From: Pascua guehoae
Lineage: Eukaryota; Basidiomycota; Tremellomycetes; Trichosporonales; Trichosporonaceae
Assembly: GCA_001600415.1 (NCBI GenBank)
Contig: BCJX01000005.1
Coordinates: forward strand, 1,418,032-1,482,031
Length of the DNA: 64,000 nucleotides
Reading direction: 5' to 3'
A model generated the notes under the pieces. It saw nothing but the letters and a program-made list of their open reading frames with translations. It did not search any database and was not told the origin of the DNA. A program made the position numbers and the translations under genes. Position 1 is the stretch's first letter. Each line of letters begins with the position of its first letter. Positions 46,959 through 57,458 of this stretch are shown piece by piece.

Positions 46959-49309
46959 ATGTCTTACCCATCGGATCACGACGGCAGTGGTCGGCAGCCC
47001 CATCCGAGCGGATATCGCCAGCCCTCCACCAAACAGCGGCCGCTGGCGCCATCGCACCAATCGTCGACCCACGGTGACACACCCCACCGCACGGTCTTGC
47101 CAGGGCAGCATCCAGAGCACCAGGCTCAACAATACGTCGCGCAAGGTGGGCGGCATGGATCATTCAACCAAAATGATTACCCAAGCGGCCACTCCTGGCA
47201 TCCCATGCAATATCCAGCTCAAGTAGGACCCCGTCCTGATCAATATCGCGTCGCCCCACCGTCATCACACCACCTCTCTTCCATGTCCCCACCCCAGTCA
47301 CCACAGTCCGACTTGACATTCCGTCCCAACTATCCGGAGCCTCTCGATACACTTTCCGCTCAATCGACACAGTCCTCGCATCCCCGCCTGCCGTCACCTC
47401 TGGATTTGCAGCAGCTCAGCCGCGAGCCCCCGCGTGCGCTACAGACAGGCCGGCCAGATGTCGGTGAACGTGAGCCCATATGTACAGAGCAGCGCCTGAC
47501 ACCCCCAGAGTTGCCACAACATCCAACACTTCACGAGGTCATCCGTACACGTCTAGAAGGGGCTGCCCGAGGCACATTCGGAGAAGCCGCATTAGCAAAG
47601 TTGAACCTGGACTCCGGCAGCGTGGACACCGACAGTCTTGATACCTTGTCGGCTCAGCTTCGCAAACAACTATGCGGGGAGGGCACTGGGCCTGCACTTC
47701 AAAGCGCTCTGAACGGAGTCCTTGGCTGGGGCGTCGATAAACCTAGATTTGAATTGCGGCCCGCCATCGAATTCGATCTCTCCACCGCCCTCGTGCAGGG
47801 TGGCATCGCTTTTGCAGACACGACCATTCAGGCCACTTCCGCGGACATATACGATCCTGCGTTGAAGTACAAGATCGACAAGAAGAATAACAGCAAGGAT
47901 GATGACGAAAAGAAACGCAAGCGCCACAACATAGCCGCCATCGTCAAGGAGAAGTATGCCGACCTGGTGGCCGATATGGTTGTGGCCGCGGAGGCGTCTG
48001 GTGAGGTACGTCTGCTGTATGGACGGGCATATTCTGACTTTCTTTGACATGGGACGACGTTGCAGAGTATTGGAGCGACGTTAGCGGCCCATCGACGGCA
48101 CCCCGACTCAACAATAGCGACATTCGCTTGGTCGACCAATGCGTAGAAGCAGTTGTCCGCAAACCGTCACCTGCCACTAGGTGGTGTAATAGTGTAACAG
48201 AATACGAATCCCTTCCATCTAAAACTGTGAAGACAGCCGCCAAACGCACGAACGAGGTACGCAGCCACTATCGGCGGGGGCTGTGCCAGGCACTCGCATA
48301 TCTCATCGGAGCTTGGGAGACCTGTGGCGGCTATCTCGGTGCCGTCCTCATCGGTACCAAGTTTTCGCGCCTGATGATGGCGGACGCTGATACAATCTAT
48401 CTGGAGATTGGGGAACCGAGGCCGTATCAATGGGACGAGCCGAGCTGGAACGGAGGTTCGCCAATGGCGACATTGGTTGCCGAGGAGAAGGCATTCACGA
48501 CGTCCAAGGTCAAGACACCCGGCGCACCTTTTCCTCTGCAAACGACCCTCGTGCCAACAGTGATCGATCGGAGGCGCGTGCCCTTGCGCGAATTCCTCGG
48601 TCATTTGACTGCAGGACCCGAGCAGCTTGTCCATGACCTTGTCAAAGGCTGGGTGCCAGATGGCGAGGGGGATCGCGAAGTTCAGGTGGATACCCAGACG
48701 TTGCAAACATTCCTGGACTTGTTCAGTGCGGGGGTATTGGACATTGCCGATCATCCTACCAACAGACCCCTTATGAAGACACGGTCTTCAACCACAACCA
48801 CTGCGGCCGTCACCCAAAACTTGGCCCAATCCGCCAACCAATTCACGATACGGCCGCGATACGAAAAGATTGAGATCATGCGCAATGCTGGCCCCAAGGA
48901 GTTTGCCACTTATAACCAGGCGCTGAACGCAGAGGCGAAGGCGCAAGCGGACAATATTCAGCAAAGCGAGAAGAAGAAACGACGAAAGATACAACACGCG
49001 GCACCGGATTCTCTCATGCGCTTTGCCCCAGAGTCTCCTACGGATGCTCCCCAGTCGCCCACTGACTACGATACCGCCCACCACTCGGACGCGGAGGACC
49101 TCGAGCCTGACGACTCGGTCAGCTGTGCTGGCGACAGCGAGTCTGAAACCGATCGACTGGTTGAAGAGGCCCTAATGCGCCTGCCATTCAGTGTCATCCT
49201 CATCACCCGCGACGAAATGGAAGCCGCCATCATCGAGCGCGTACAGCAGCACGCTGCTTCCGAGAGGCTCAACCACGGACATTTCACACCAGTCACGCGT
49301 TTCCCCTGA
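46959..49309 (+). CDS. Unknown 761-aa protein, probably nuclear
   Basis: Two exons, 46959-48000 and 48066-49309, join through a 65-bp intron (donor GTGAGG, acceptor TTGCAG, phase 1), so VVAAEAS continues as EYWSDVS. The N-terminal ~190 residues are Pro/Gln/Ser/His-rich and disordered. A more ordered centre includes LHEVIRTRLEGAARGTFGE and, about 110 residues further on, a basic stretch KKNNSKDDDEKKRKRHN resembling a nuclear localisation signal. The second exon encodes a mixed-composition region (CQALAYLIGAWETCGGYLGA) and then charged, acidic sequence with a second basic cluster (EKKKRRKIQ). Codon bias is weaker than in the neighbouring enzyme genes. I do not recognise a family; possible roles include a chromatin protein or a domesticated element, neither supported directly. 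Confidence 0.7.
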
Positions 49310-49642
49310 GAGTGCTCACGACCCCGTCCTTGCAACGCCTAACACTCCCCATCGACCACCTGAGACGCAGACTTCCAACTCGAAGAGCAACCCGGGAGCA
49401 AATGAGGAACACACCATCCAACGCACGGCCTGGAGTTAGAGGGCGATAGCATGATAGATGCCTGAAGGAAGTCAGATACTGTAGAATGTACTGTGCAGTA
49501 CGTTCGGGAGGCGACCCACGTGTTGTTTGAATGCAGCAATGTAATAAATAGCTTAAATGGCACAATCTCGCATCACCGATACGCAGGTATGTACAAACGG
49601 TCCTTCAAAGCCAGCTCTGATACATCAATATTGATCACTCCC
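49310..49642. other. Short intergenic region between convergent genes
   Basis: 333 bases between the stop codons of the unknown protein (+) and the Zn2Cys6 factor (-). No feature is seen. Confidence 0.5.
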
Positions 49643-52600
49643 TTACCAATACAACCCGCCTGCGGGTCGGTCGCTTTCGAGCCCCAGCGTCCCCTCAGTC
49701 TCAAGGGGAGGGTAGGGGAACCACGTGTCCAGGGCGAAGACCTGGTCGAGGAGGGGCGGGGCGGGCTGCGACGTCTCTCCAACTTCTGGCAGTTTCGGGC
49801 CCGTGAGGAGCGAGTCGGCGTAGAAAAAGTCGAGCGGTATCGACTCGGGCGTCGTCGTCGGGAAGAGCGTCTCGGCATACGCGTCTGGCAGGGTGGGGAG
49901 GTGCGAGAGCGGTTGAAAGTGCGACATGCCAGGTACGTTGCTGCGCCCGTTGCGACTCGCGGCACTGCGAGTGGGGGACTTGGCGTCGGTTGTGTCCGCG
50001 GGAAGCGGTACCGAACCTGATGCCGGGGATGCAGCCTTGGATGCCGGCGGGAGGACGTGCTTCCTGCGTGCTTTGATAAGAATGTCCCGGATCTGTTGCG
50101 CAAACTGGAACCCAGGGACTTGGATGTCAGCAGGTGCTTGGCACATCCACTGCAAGCTGCTCACCCCGTGCGAGGATTTTGGTGACGGCCTCGAGGTCAC
50201 GACCAATCTCACGAAGATCGACACTGTCGGGGATGAGACTCGTGAGGCGGATTGCCATGCGCGCGGCAAACGCAACACCGACGTCTGGGGCACAATTAGC
50301 AATGAACGCACTGTGGTCAATTTAGAGCTCACGGGTGTAGTAGTTTGCCTTTGCAAAGTTGGTCGCGTAGGTCGGGCTGCGGAGAGACATTGCGACAAGT
50401 GTGTGGGCAGAGTTTAGGGCCTGGCGAAGGAGATGCAGGCGCGACTCGCTGAGCAGAGCGACATCTCGCCGGGAGCGAACGCCATGGAGAATCCGCGAGT
50501 TGGCATGCAGGACTGAGTGTGCGTACTGGCTCAGCACTGGCTGTTAGCAACAGCCCCACGTGTGTCACGGAAGTCTGGCTCACGGGTTTCACGCAAAAAA
50601 CTCGTTTTAGAGACACCCTTGTTGACTACTGTCAGCGCATCCATGCCTTGCAAGTTACGCGCACTGTAGTAGTCCTCCCAGTACTTGAGCCACGTAACGA
50701 AGCTCTCGTTTGCGTCCTTGATCATTTCGTCCAGGTTTGAAACATGAGTCGCACTGGGCCAAATGGAAAATGGTTGGGACAGCGGCACTGACGTCAGACA
50801 CTGTGTCATACGCGGATACCTACTCCTCAGTGTCAGAAGCTCGCACGTGGCGACCAAGCGGCTATCCGTCGGGATGGACAATGGGTGATTGAGAAACTCG
50901 CGGCAGTGGGCGAGAGTCTCCTGTGCGGCGAAGAGGGCAGGGCGACCGAGGTTGAACACCATCTCGAGTTCGGACTTGTACAGCTGAAGAAGAGTCAGCT
51001 AAATTAAATTGACATCTGGAGGCAAGTTCCATTTAACGGAGCGCAAGTCAAGTGCGAACCCCGAAAGACCCACCGCAAGCCAGCACCGTGCACCGACAAC
51101 CAATGGCCGCTCTTCCTCGAGTTCAGCGGCAGACTTGCCTGCACCCATACCCGTCTCGGCAAGGTAAGGGAGACAGCGATACAGTCCCATGTCCATTCTG
51201 TGGTCAGCGTTGTCGGCCATGCAGCTTACGCAATGCGCGTCGCGTGCCCTGGCGAAGTCAGCGCTGAGTGACGACCAACAAGCGTAGAAACTCACCTCCA
51301 GGGCGCCAGCTAGTATCTCCCCAAGACGACAAGACGACTATTGTGAGCTTGAATCGGGAACAAAGAACGCACTCATTGCCTGAACAACCTCCATACGGGA
51401 GACCGGCGTGAACAAGGTGTGCATGCCTACTGTTAGAAATGTCCGCATATTCGTGAACCTACCGATATCCTCTGCATGCTCGCGGCACTTGGTCTGCAGC
51501 TCGCTTTGAGGTCCTGGGGCGTCTTCGATTTTCGAGCCGATGGTGATGAGGGCAGTAATGGCGAACGGTGAGCGGCGGCACAAGCTCTCCCAAGTGTCCA
51601 CAGCGGGATCGAAAATAGGCACATATGATGCTGCACCATCCATGAAGCTGAGGTGCATCAGTTGAATGTCTGAGACAGCTCTCCTACTCACATGTTGAAC
51701 AATTGTTCACCCCTTTCAGCAGTGCAGAGACCCAGCTCCATGGGGTTCTGAACCTGGTGCACATGGTCACCTCGCTGGATTGGCAGCGCACGCCGAAGTG
51801 TGGGCGAGTCGAGGGATGACCGCTTACGTTTGCTGTGCCGGTCGCCTTCGACAGTGTAGTCAAACATGCCCTCACGGTCCTTCCTGACACGACGTGCTCG
51901 CAATTCCTCAGTATCCGTGTCCATGTGCCCATCCGCCTTTAGACGTGCAGCCTCGGCAAGCGAGAGCATGTTGTCGTAGATGATTGCAGACGGCTCAAGT
52001 CCGTGGTCGTCGTCGTCGTCGGACTGCATGCCGGATTCGGGTAAAGGGGACTGCCGCTCGCGGGAGACGGGGCGCGAAAGACGACTTGTCCATGAATGAT
52101 CGTCAACTCCATGTCCAGAACCGGGCCGCGGGGCAGCGCCATGGCCCATCCCCATTCCGCCTTGGTTGCGTGGTATGGTCAGGGCGCTGTAGGGGTTGTG
52201 CGCACTCTGGATATGTCCAACATTCAACCCGAGTGGCCCAGGATGAGAAATCGTTTGAGTGGAGAAGCTCTGGCCGCGCCCGTGACTGGCGACCGGTGAG
52301 GTCGATTGATGCTGAGGCTGAGACGGATATGCTGTAGCAGGCGTAGGGGGGGGCCGTGGAACAGAGTCGTACTGGCCACGGGCAGCTGCACGTTGCAAGT
52401 CGAGGAGCTCGGCGAGGCTCGATTGAACAACAGTCATCTGCTCTTCAACGAGTTTGAGGCGGCTTCAGTCAGTGCACTTTCGCGACAAGTTAAGACGCAC
52501 TCTTCCACTTTGGATGCCTTGCTCTTTCGCGGCCCGTCAAACGTGCATTGCTGCCCCGATTGACGACAGCGGTTACACGGTGGATTCTCCTTGCCGATAC

Positions 52601-52800
52601 ACTTCATCTTCATGCGGTGACAGAAGTCCTGACGTCAGCTCGGTCGATCTAGCGTGGCTCTCACGCAAGCGCCTGTGGGGTTAGCAGCCAGCTATGGCAA
52701 CAAGGCTGTCACACTGACGGTTGCTCTGCCGCCGCAGCTCATCCGGCTCGTTCTTGTCATCATCCTGAGAGGCGGCTGACCGTTCGCTCGGGCTGGCCAT
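49643..52800 (-). CDS. Zn2Cys6 transcription factor with an 8-nt micro-exon in the zinc cluster
   Basis: A nuclear regulator. Exon 1 is 52800-52719. A micro-exon of 8 nt (52672-52665, encoding the end of Arg plus Ala-Cys) follows a 46-bp intron. Exon 3 begins at 52628 after a 36-bp intron. Joined, they give a textbook cluster: ACDFCHRMKMKC, then IGKENPPCNRCRQSGQQC (C-x2-C-x6-C-x7-C-x2-C-x6-C) and TFDGPRKSK. A 38-bp intron leads to the coiled segment VEDRLKLVEEQM, the usual dimerisation element. A Pro/Ser-rich linker with an acidic patch (QSDDDDDHGLEPS) and a basic HSKRKR follows, then the fungal_trans-like region starting FMDGAASYVPIFDPAVDTWE. The C-terminus includes QQIRDILIKARRKHVLP and ends GGLYW. 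Exons between about 51700 and 50100 were not all fixed. The gene lies near the metabolic group at 55.8-64 kb and may regulate it (inference). Confidence 0.85.
52665..52672 (-). other. 8-nt micro-exon of the Zn2Cys6 gene
   Basis: The eight bases GCGCTTGC lie between acceptor CCCCACAG and donor GTGAGA. They complete an Arg codon and add Ala-Cys, the first zinc-binding cysteine. Skipping them breaks the frame. Confidence 0.75.
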
Positions 52801-53301
52801 CTTGTGTGTTGCAAGGTTTGGCCGACCGATCATCGGCGATATGGGCAAGGGGCAGGAGGACCGAGACCGTCGGAAGCGGAGATGATGATGCGATGATGGG
52901 GGGTAGTTGAGTTGTCGACAACGAGCAAAGTTTGGCGATCAACAGCGGACCCGGCCTACGAGATGAATGTGAGGGAGAGGTCGAGTATGTTGATGGAAGA
53001 GAGTAGAGGAGGATCACGTGGATCCGTTGCCCACTGGCATGTTGGTAGACCAGGAGGCCGGGAGTCCAGGAGCTACAGGAGTCGAGGTGGATGATGGTGA
53101 GCACGAGGGGGTTTATGGTTTGCCCCCCCCAGCCGGGCCGGATGGGACCGGATCCCGGAACCATGACGTGTCATATTCCGTCTATCATTGATAAGGGACG
53201 CGTCGCGCGACGCGCTCATTTCGAAGTGATGTTGATTGGTGTTTGGATCTGTGTCATTGACCATTTCCATTGTTGACATTCTCCACTCTGCACCGACCAC
53301 C
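52801..53301. promoter_or_regulatory. Divergent promoter region of the Zn2Cys6 factor and POL12
   Basis: 501 bases separate the two start codons. An ACGCGTCGCGCGACGCG sequence at 53199-53215 contains ACGCG motifs in both orientations. These resemble the MluI cell-cycle box core (ACGCGT) found before replication genes in yeasts, which fits POL12. The match is by eye. Confidence 0.5.
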
Positions 53302-55708
53302 ATGGCCAGTACAGACACTGCCAACCGCGCCGAGCTCGCGTCCGTCTTCAAGAACGCCGTCACTGACCATGAGGAGGTCATGAACGAGTGTACGTCGTCG
53401 AGGTTGCTCTTCCAACGTTGAACGATTGAATCACCGTCGACGGGCGATGATGTGGAAGCCACCGTCGCCAGAGCCCCATTTCAACACAGCTACGTGCCGC
53501 ATACTGACAACTATTGCAGGTCTCTCGATGCTACGCACGTATGGCCTGAACGCGCAGGACCTGTTCTTCAAATACGAAGCGTTTCTTCTCTCGCGCCCAT
53601 CGGGGTTGCGCGCCAAGCTGTCCACGTTTACACTCGATGTTGCGCGCGAGCTGCGCAAGGAGATCCAGCGCGAGACGCAGAGTAAAGCGGCGGCAGCGGC
53701 GGCGAGCACTCCAGGAGACAAGGCTCTGGGTGTGAGGAGGAAGGCCGGTGTGGCCGACCTCGGAGGATTGTAAGTTGGCCGGTCTGGTTGGACACCGACT
53801 GACTCCCAGCCTGGATGGATTGACGACACCTGTTCGCAAGTCTACTCTCCCATCGCGCCTATCCAATACCGGTAACAACGCCAACCTTCCCTCTCCCTCT
53901 TCATTCGCTACGCCGTCTCGCACACCCACTGGACCTGTATCTACCGCGAGCAGCTATCGTCCCGGTGCAGGCCCATCGCGCCTTCCACCACACGCCACAC
54001 CCCTCGGAAAGAGCCTTGGGGTGCCTTCGAGCCCCATCAGCGGTACTGAATCTCCCAATGTGTAAGCTGAAAGGAGTTTGACAAGAAGCTTAAACCCAGG
54101 CTCGTCGCGCAATCAGCTCAGCCGTTCCGGAACCGGCCCCAACCGCACCAACTCTTGGAGACACTGAATCCTCACCTTTTGGCTGGCAGTGGCGTCCCAC
54201 CAGGGGCCTCGAGGTCCCGTGTCGCTCTCGGTACCCCCTTTGACCCCGCAACATGGGACTATCGATACATGTTTGAAAAGATTTCTGCGCGCTCCGAAGC
54301 GCTCGACGAGCAGATTGACGAGTTTGGTGAATTCATCAAGCAGGATTACGATTTGTACGACCTCGGAGATCCGCATCTTGTTTCCGAGGAAAGCATCTAC
54401 ACTGTCGGGCGAATCCTCTCTCCACCAACAGACAACGCCAAAGCGACAACCACGAGTCTTTTCCTGCAGTCGAGCCGCATGCTTGGCGGTGGCAAGGTCA
54501 TCTCCATCCGCTTCGCACCTGGTATCAAAGTCCGCGGCGGTGCAGCCGGTGTGCGCGGCTTTGGCTTGTTCCCAGGAATGCTCATTGGCGTCAAAGGACG
54601 CAATGGTGGTGGAGACGTGTTTGTAGTTGAAGAGGTGTTAGTGGTGAGTTTATTATCCCTAGGGCTCACCTAACAGCATAGCCTCAACCCCTGCCGCTCC
54701 AAGCATCAGCACCATCCGAACTCATCGAGTATCAACGTGGCGAGCGCTTGAACGGTCTCCCTTTCTCGCTCTTCACGGCATCAGGGCCGTATACACTCGA
54801 CGACAACCTGCTGTATGAACCCCTCGACGCGCTTGTCGATGTTGTCTGTGACGAACGTCCAGACGTTCTAGTCTTGGTGCGTTGTCCTTTACCGTACGAT
54901 GCTGACCGTAGCTCGGACCGTTTGTCGATGCTCAGCACCCTCACATCCTTTCAGGAAAGCTGGCCGTGTCCCCTATTGACCTGTTCCGCGAGCAAATTGC
55001 GGCCCGCATCGCGCGCATCCACGAGGCGTCGCCAGCTACCTTTGTCTTCTTGGTGCCCAGTGTGCGCGACCTTGTGAGCCGGCACGCTGCGTACCCGCAA
55101 GCAAGGCTGGAAAAGGAAGGCTTGGGACTTGGCAAGGTGGGTGCAGCACGGTGTCGAGGTTGTTGACCCAGCAGAAAGCCTTTGTGATGCCCAACCCGTG
55201 CATGTTTTCTGTCAACGAGGTGCAGATTGCCGCCAGCTCGGCCGATGTGCTCTTCCACCTCCGCAAGGAGGAGGTGTTCCAGCGCGCCGAGGAGGTCGAG
55301 CCCGACCCCAATGCCCCCAAGAGCGCCAACCCCCAGGGAGACGCGATGGCCAACCTTGTCCGCCACGTTCTGGGGCAGAAACACTTTTACCCGCTCTTCC
55401 CTGCACCCGAGTCGGTCGCACACGAGGTCAACCTCGACGTCACACACTGGCACCAGCTGCGCCTCGGCGACTACGCGCCGGATGTGCTCATCCTGCCCAG
55501 CAAGCTCAAGCACTTTTCAAAAATCGTCGACTCGACTCTGGCTATTAACCCTGGCCATCTTTCGCGTGCACACAGTGCAGGCACGTTTGCAAAGGTTACA
55601 ATCCACCCGTCGTCCAAACGCCGCCTCAATGACGGCGACGCCGACATGGACGAGCCAGTGGAGCACTATGTGTTTGAGCGTGCGAGGAGTGAGGTGTGGC
55701 GTATCTAG
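53302..55708 (+). CDS. POL12: DNA polymerase alpha-primase subunit B (POL12/POLA2)
   Basis: Regulatory B subunit of the polymerase alpha-primase complex, which makes RNA-DNA primers at nuclear replication origins and lagging strands. Exons: 53302-53389, 53520-53769, 53810-54061, 54100-54643, 54682-54876, 54912-55136 and 55172-55708. Phases close exactly to 696 aa. The last intron is only 35 bp (GTGGGT donor, CCCAG acceptor) and removing it joins GLGK to QKAFVMPNPC. The N-terminus is a small helical domain (SMLRTYGLNAQDLFFKYEAF) followed by a Ser/Pro-rich linker. The OB-fold region contains DDAYR-like DYRYMFEKIS and FPGMLIGVKG. The phosphoesterase-like domain has LGPFVDAQHPHI, VFLVPSVRDLVS and MPNPCMFSVNEVQIAASSAD, all family landmarks, and ends with the usual LRLGDYAPDVLILPS and SAGTFAKVTIHP. 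Length matches known subunits (about 600-705 aa). Confidence 0.93.
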
Positions 55709-55840
55709 TGGGCTTCCCCCGTATCAGCGGGTAGTGCGCTGTAGTTGCTGTAGAGGATATTCATACAGTGCATTGGATCAGACAGACTGGCTACAGGGAG
55801 TCGATTGCGTTCGGACTAGCAGGGGAGATCGCGGCCGCGG

Positions 55841-56991
55841 CTACTTCTGGAAGCAGGTGGGGAACCGCTGTTCTGGCACCTGGGTGAACAGGTCACGGCC
55901 GAGGAGATACATCTTGATATTGTCGAGTGCCAGGAGCTCCATCCTGCGCTGGGCGTCCTGGGTCTCGAGGCCCATGTGGGGCAGGATGGTGACGTTGTCC
56001 ATCGCGAGGAGTTTGGGGTTTACGCCAGGCTGTTCTGGGTAGAGGTCGATCCCTGCGGCGTAGAGCTTGCCCGACTCGAGCGCCTCGATGAGTGCGTCCT
56101 CGTCGACGACGCCGCCGCGGGAAGTGGACACAAAAATGGCGCCGTCCTTCATGGTCTGGAACTGGCGGCGTCCAAAGAAGCCCCTCGTCCTGGGCGAGAG
56201 TGGGATGTGGAGGCTGACGACGTCGGCGCGGCGGAGCACGTCGTCTACGCACGCACAGTACTCGAATGTCTCGGGGTAGACCTTGTGCCGGCTGTGGTAA
56301 ACGACCTTCATGTTGAACGCGGCGAGGCGCCGCGCCACCTCGGACCCAATGCCGCCGAGCCCGATGATGCCCAGCGTGCGCCCCTCGGGGTCAAAGGCGG
56401 GATGCAGCCCCGTCTTCCACCGGCCCATTGCGAGGTTGACCTCAGCACGACGAAACTGCCGCAACGACGAGAGAACCAGGTAGGCCGTCGCTGTAGCCAC
56501 TGCATTGTCCGTCGCCTCGCGCGTGTAGCTGACTGAGATGCCCCGTGCGGTCGCGTACGAAACGTCAATCTGCTCGTATGCGGCGCCGTTGTGGGCAATG
56601 AGGCGTACGCTCAGGGGGAGATGGGTGAGGAGCTCCTTGTTAAAGAAACCAATCACGTCTGTGTGTCTCTCAGCAACCTAGAACCCTCCATGTCTATTAC
56701 TTACTTGAAGAGGCGTCGTGTCGATAGATGGCCACGACCCCCGCGTACTTTGTCTTGCAATCCTCGAAGAAGGCTTCCCGCGTCGGCGATGTCATCTCCT
56801 GCCCAATCAGTACTTGCCCACGGCTCCTTCTGAGCCACGAACAATCATCTCTGCCAGCCCTTCAAACTTCTCCTCGGCACTCAATCGTGCCCAGACGAGA
56901 CCCTCTGGGTGGCCTGTTGGTCAGCCCTTCCTTGTCCCACCCGAGGTGCAGGCGTACCGCAAATCAGGACCTTTGGCAGGCACATGGACAT
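55841..56991 (-). CDS. D-isomer-specific 2-hydroxyacid dehydrogenase (paralogue A)
   Basis: NAD(P)H-dependent oxidoreductase that interconverts 2-oxoacids and D-2-hydroxyacids. Four exons were assembled: 56991-56958, 56904-56843, 56798-56705 and 56658-55841. The introns are 53, 44 and 46 bp and the phase closes at 335 aa. The N-terminal catalytic lobe starts MSMCLPKVLICEGLVWARL and reaches YAGVVAIYRH and VRLIAHNGAAYEQID. The Rossmann motif is LGIIGLGGIGSEVARRL. Catalytic residues are visible as Arg in VSTSRGGVVDEDAL, Glu in IDLYPEQPG and His in ILPHMGLET. It is of the fungal glyoxylate/hydroxypyruvate reductase or mandelate-dehydrogenase-like type; the exact substrate cannot be stated. It is divergently transcribed from a second family member (57459-59206), with 467 bp between starts, and converges with POL12. 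Confidence 0.9.
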
Positions 56992-57458
56992 GGTTAGTTG
57001 CGGAATGAGTGGGATCACGGGGCTCTACATCAAGACCACTGTAAGTTGGTGGCAACAGTGGAGCCCACTGGGCACTTGGTGTTTGCGTAGGCAGTTGCAG
57101 CGGTGACAGGAGGAAGTATGAACCACCAGCGTCGTCGTCAACAATGATGGATACGTACAAACTACAGTAGATGGGTGTTGGGCAGCATGCAACAACGTCA
57201 TGGGCAACCGGCTGTCCAAATGCGTACCTCACCCCACGTGGCCCGGCTTGGCCAACCGTCGGCCACAAGTAGTGGCCAACCAGAATGCTCTATTGTTCCG
57301 TCGAGTGCCGCCCAAAGCCGCCGTGCCCTCTGCCCACCCCTACTCATCCTCGGCCCGACGCTCCGGTACCCACTGGTGCCGCCCCACTGGTGCCGCATCA
57401 AGCGCACTGCTGCGACGACCACTACACAACAAGACATTTCTCGACAACTTTTGCATCT
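56992..57458. promoter_or_regulatory. Shared divergent promoter of the two 2-hydroxyacid dehydrogenases
   Basis: 467 bases separate the start codons of the two paralogues. Several GTGGCCAAC/GTTGGCCAC-like inverted motifs occur (for example CCGGCTTGGCCAACCG near 57242 and AGTGGCCAACCAG near 57271). The arrangement suggests joint control. Confidence 0.45.
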
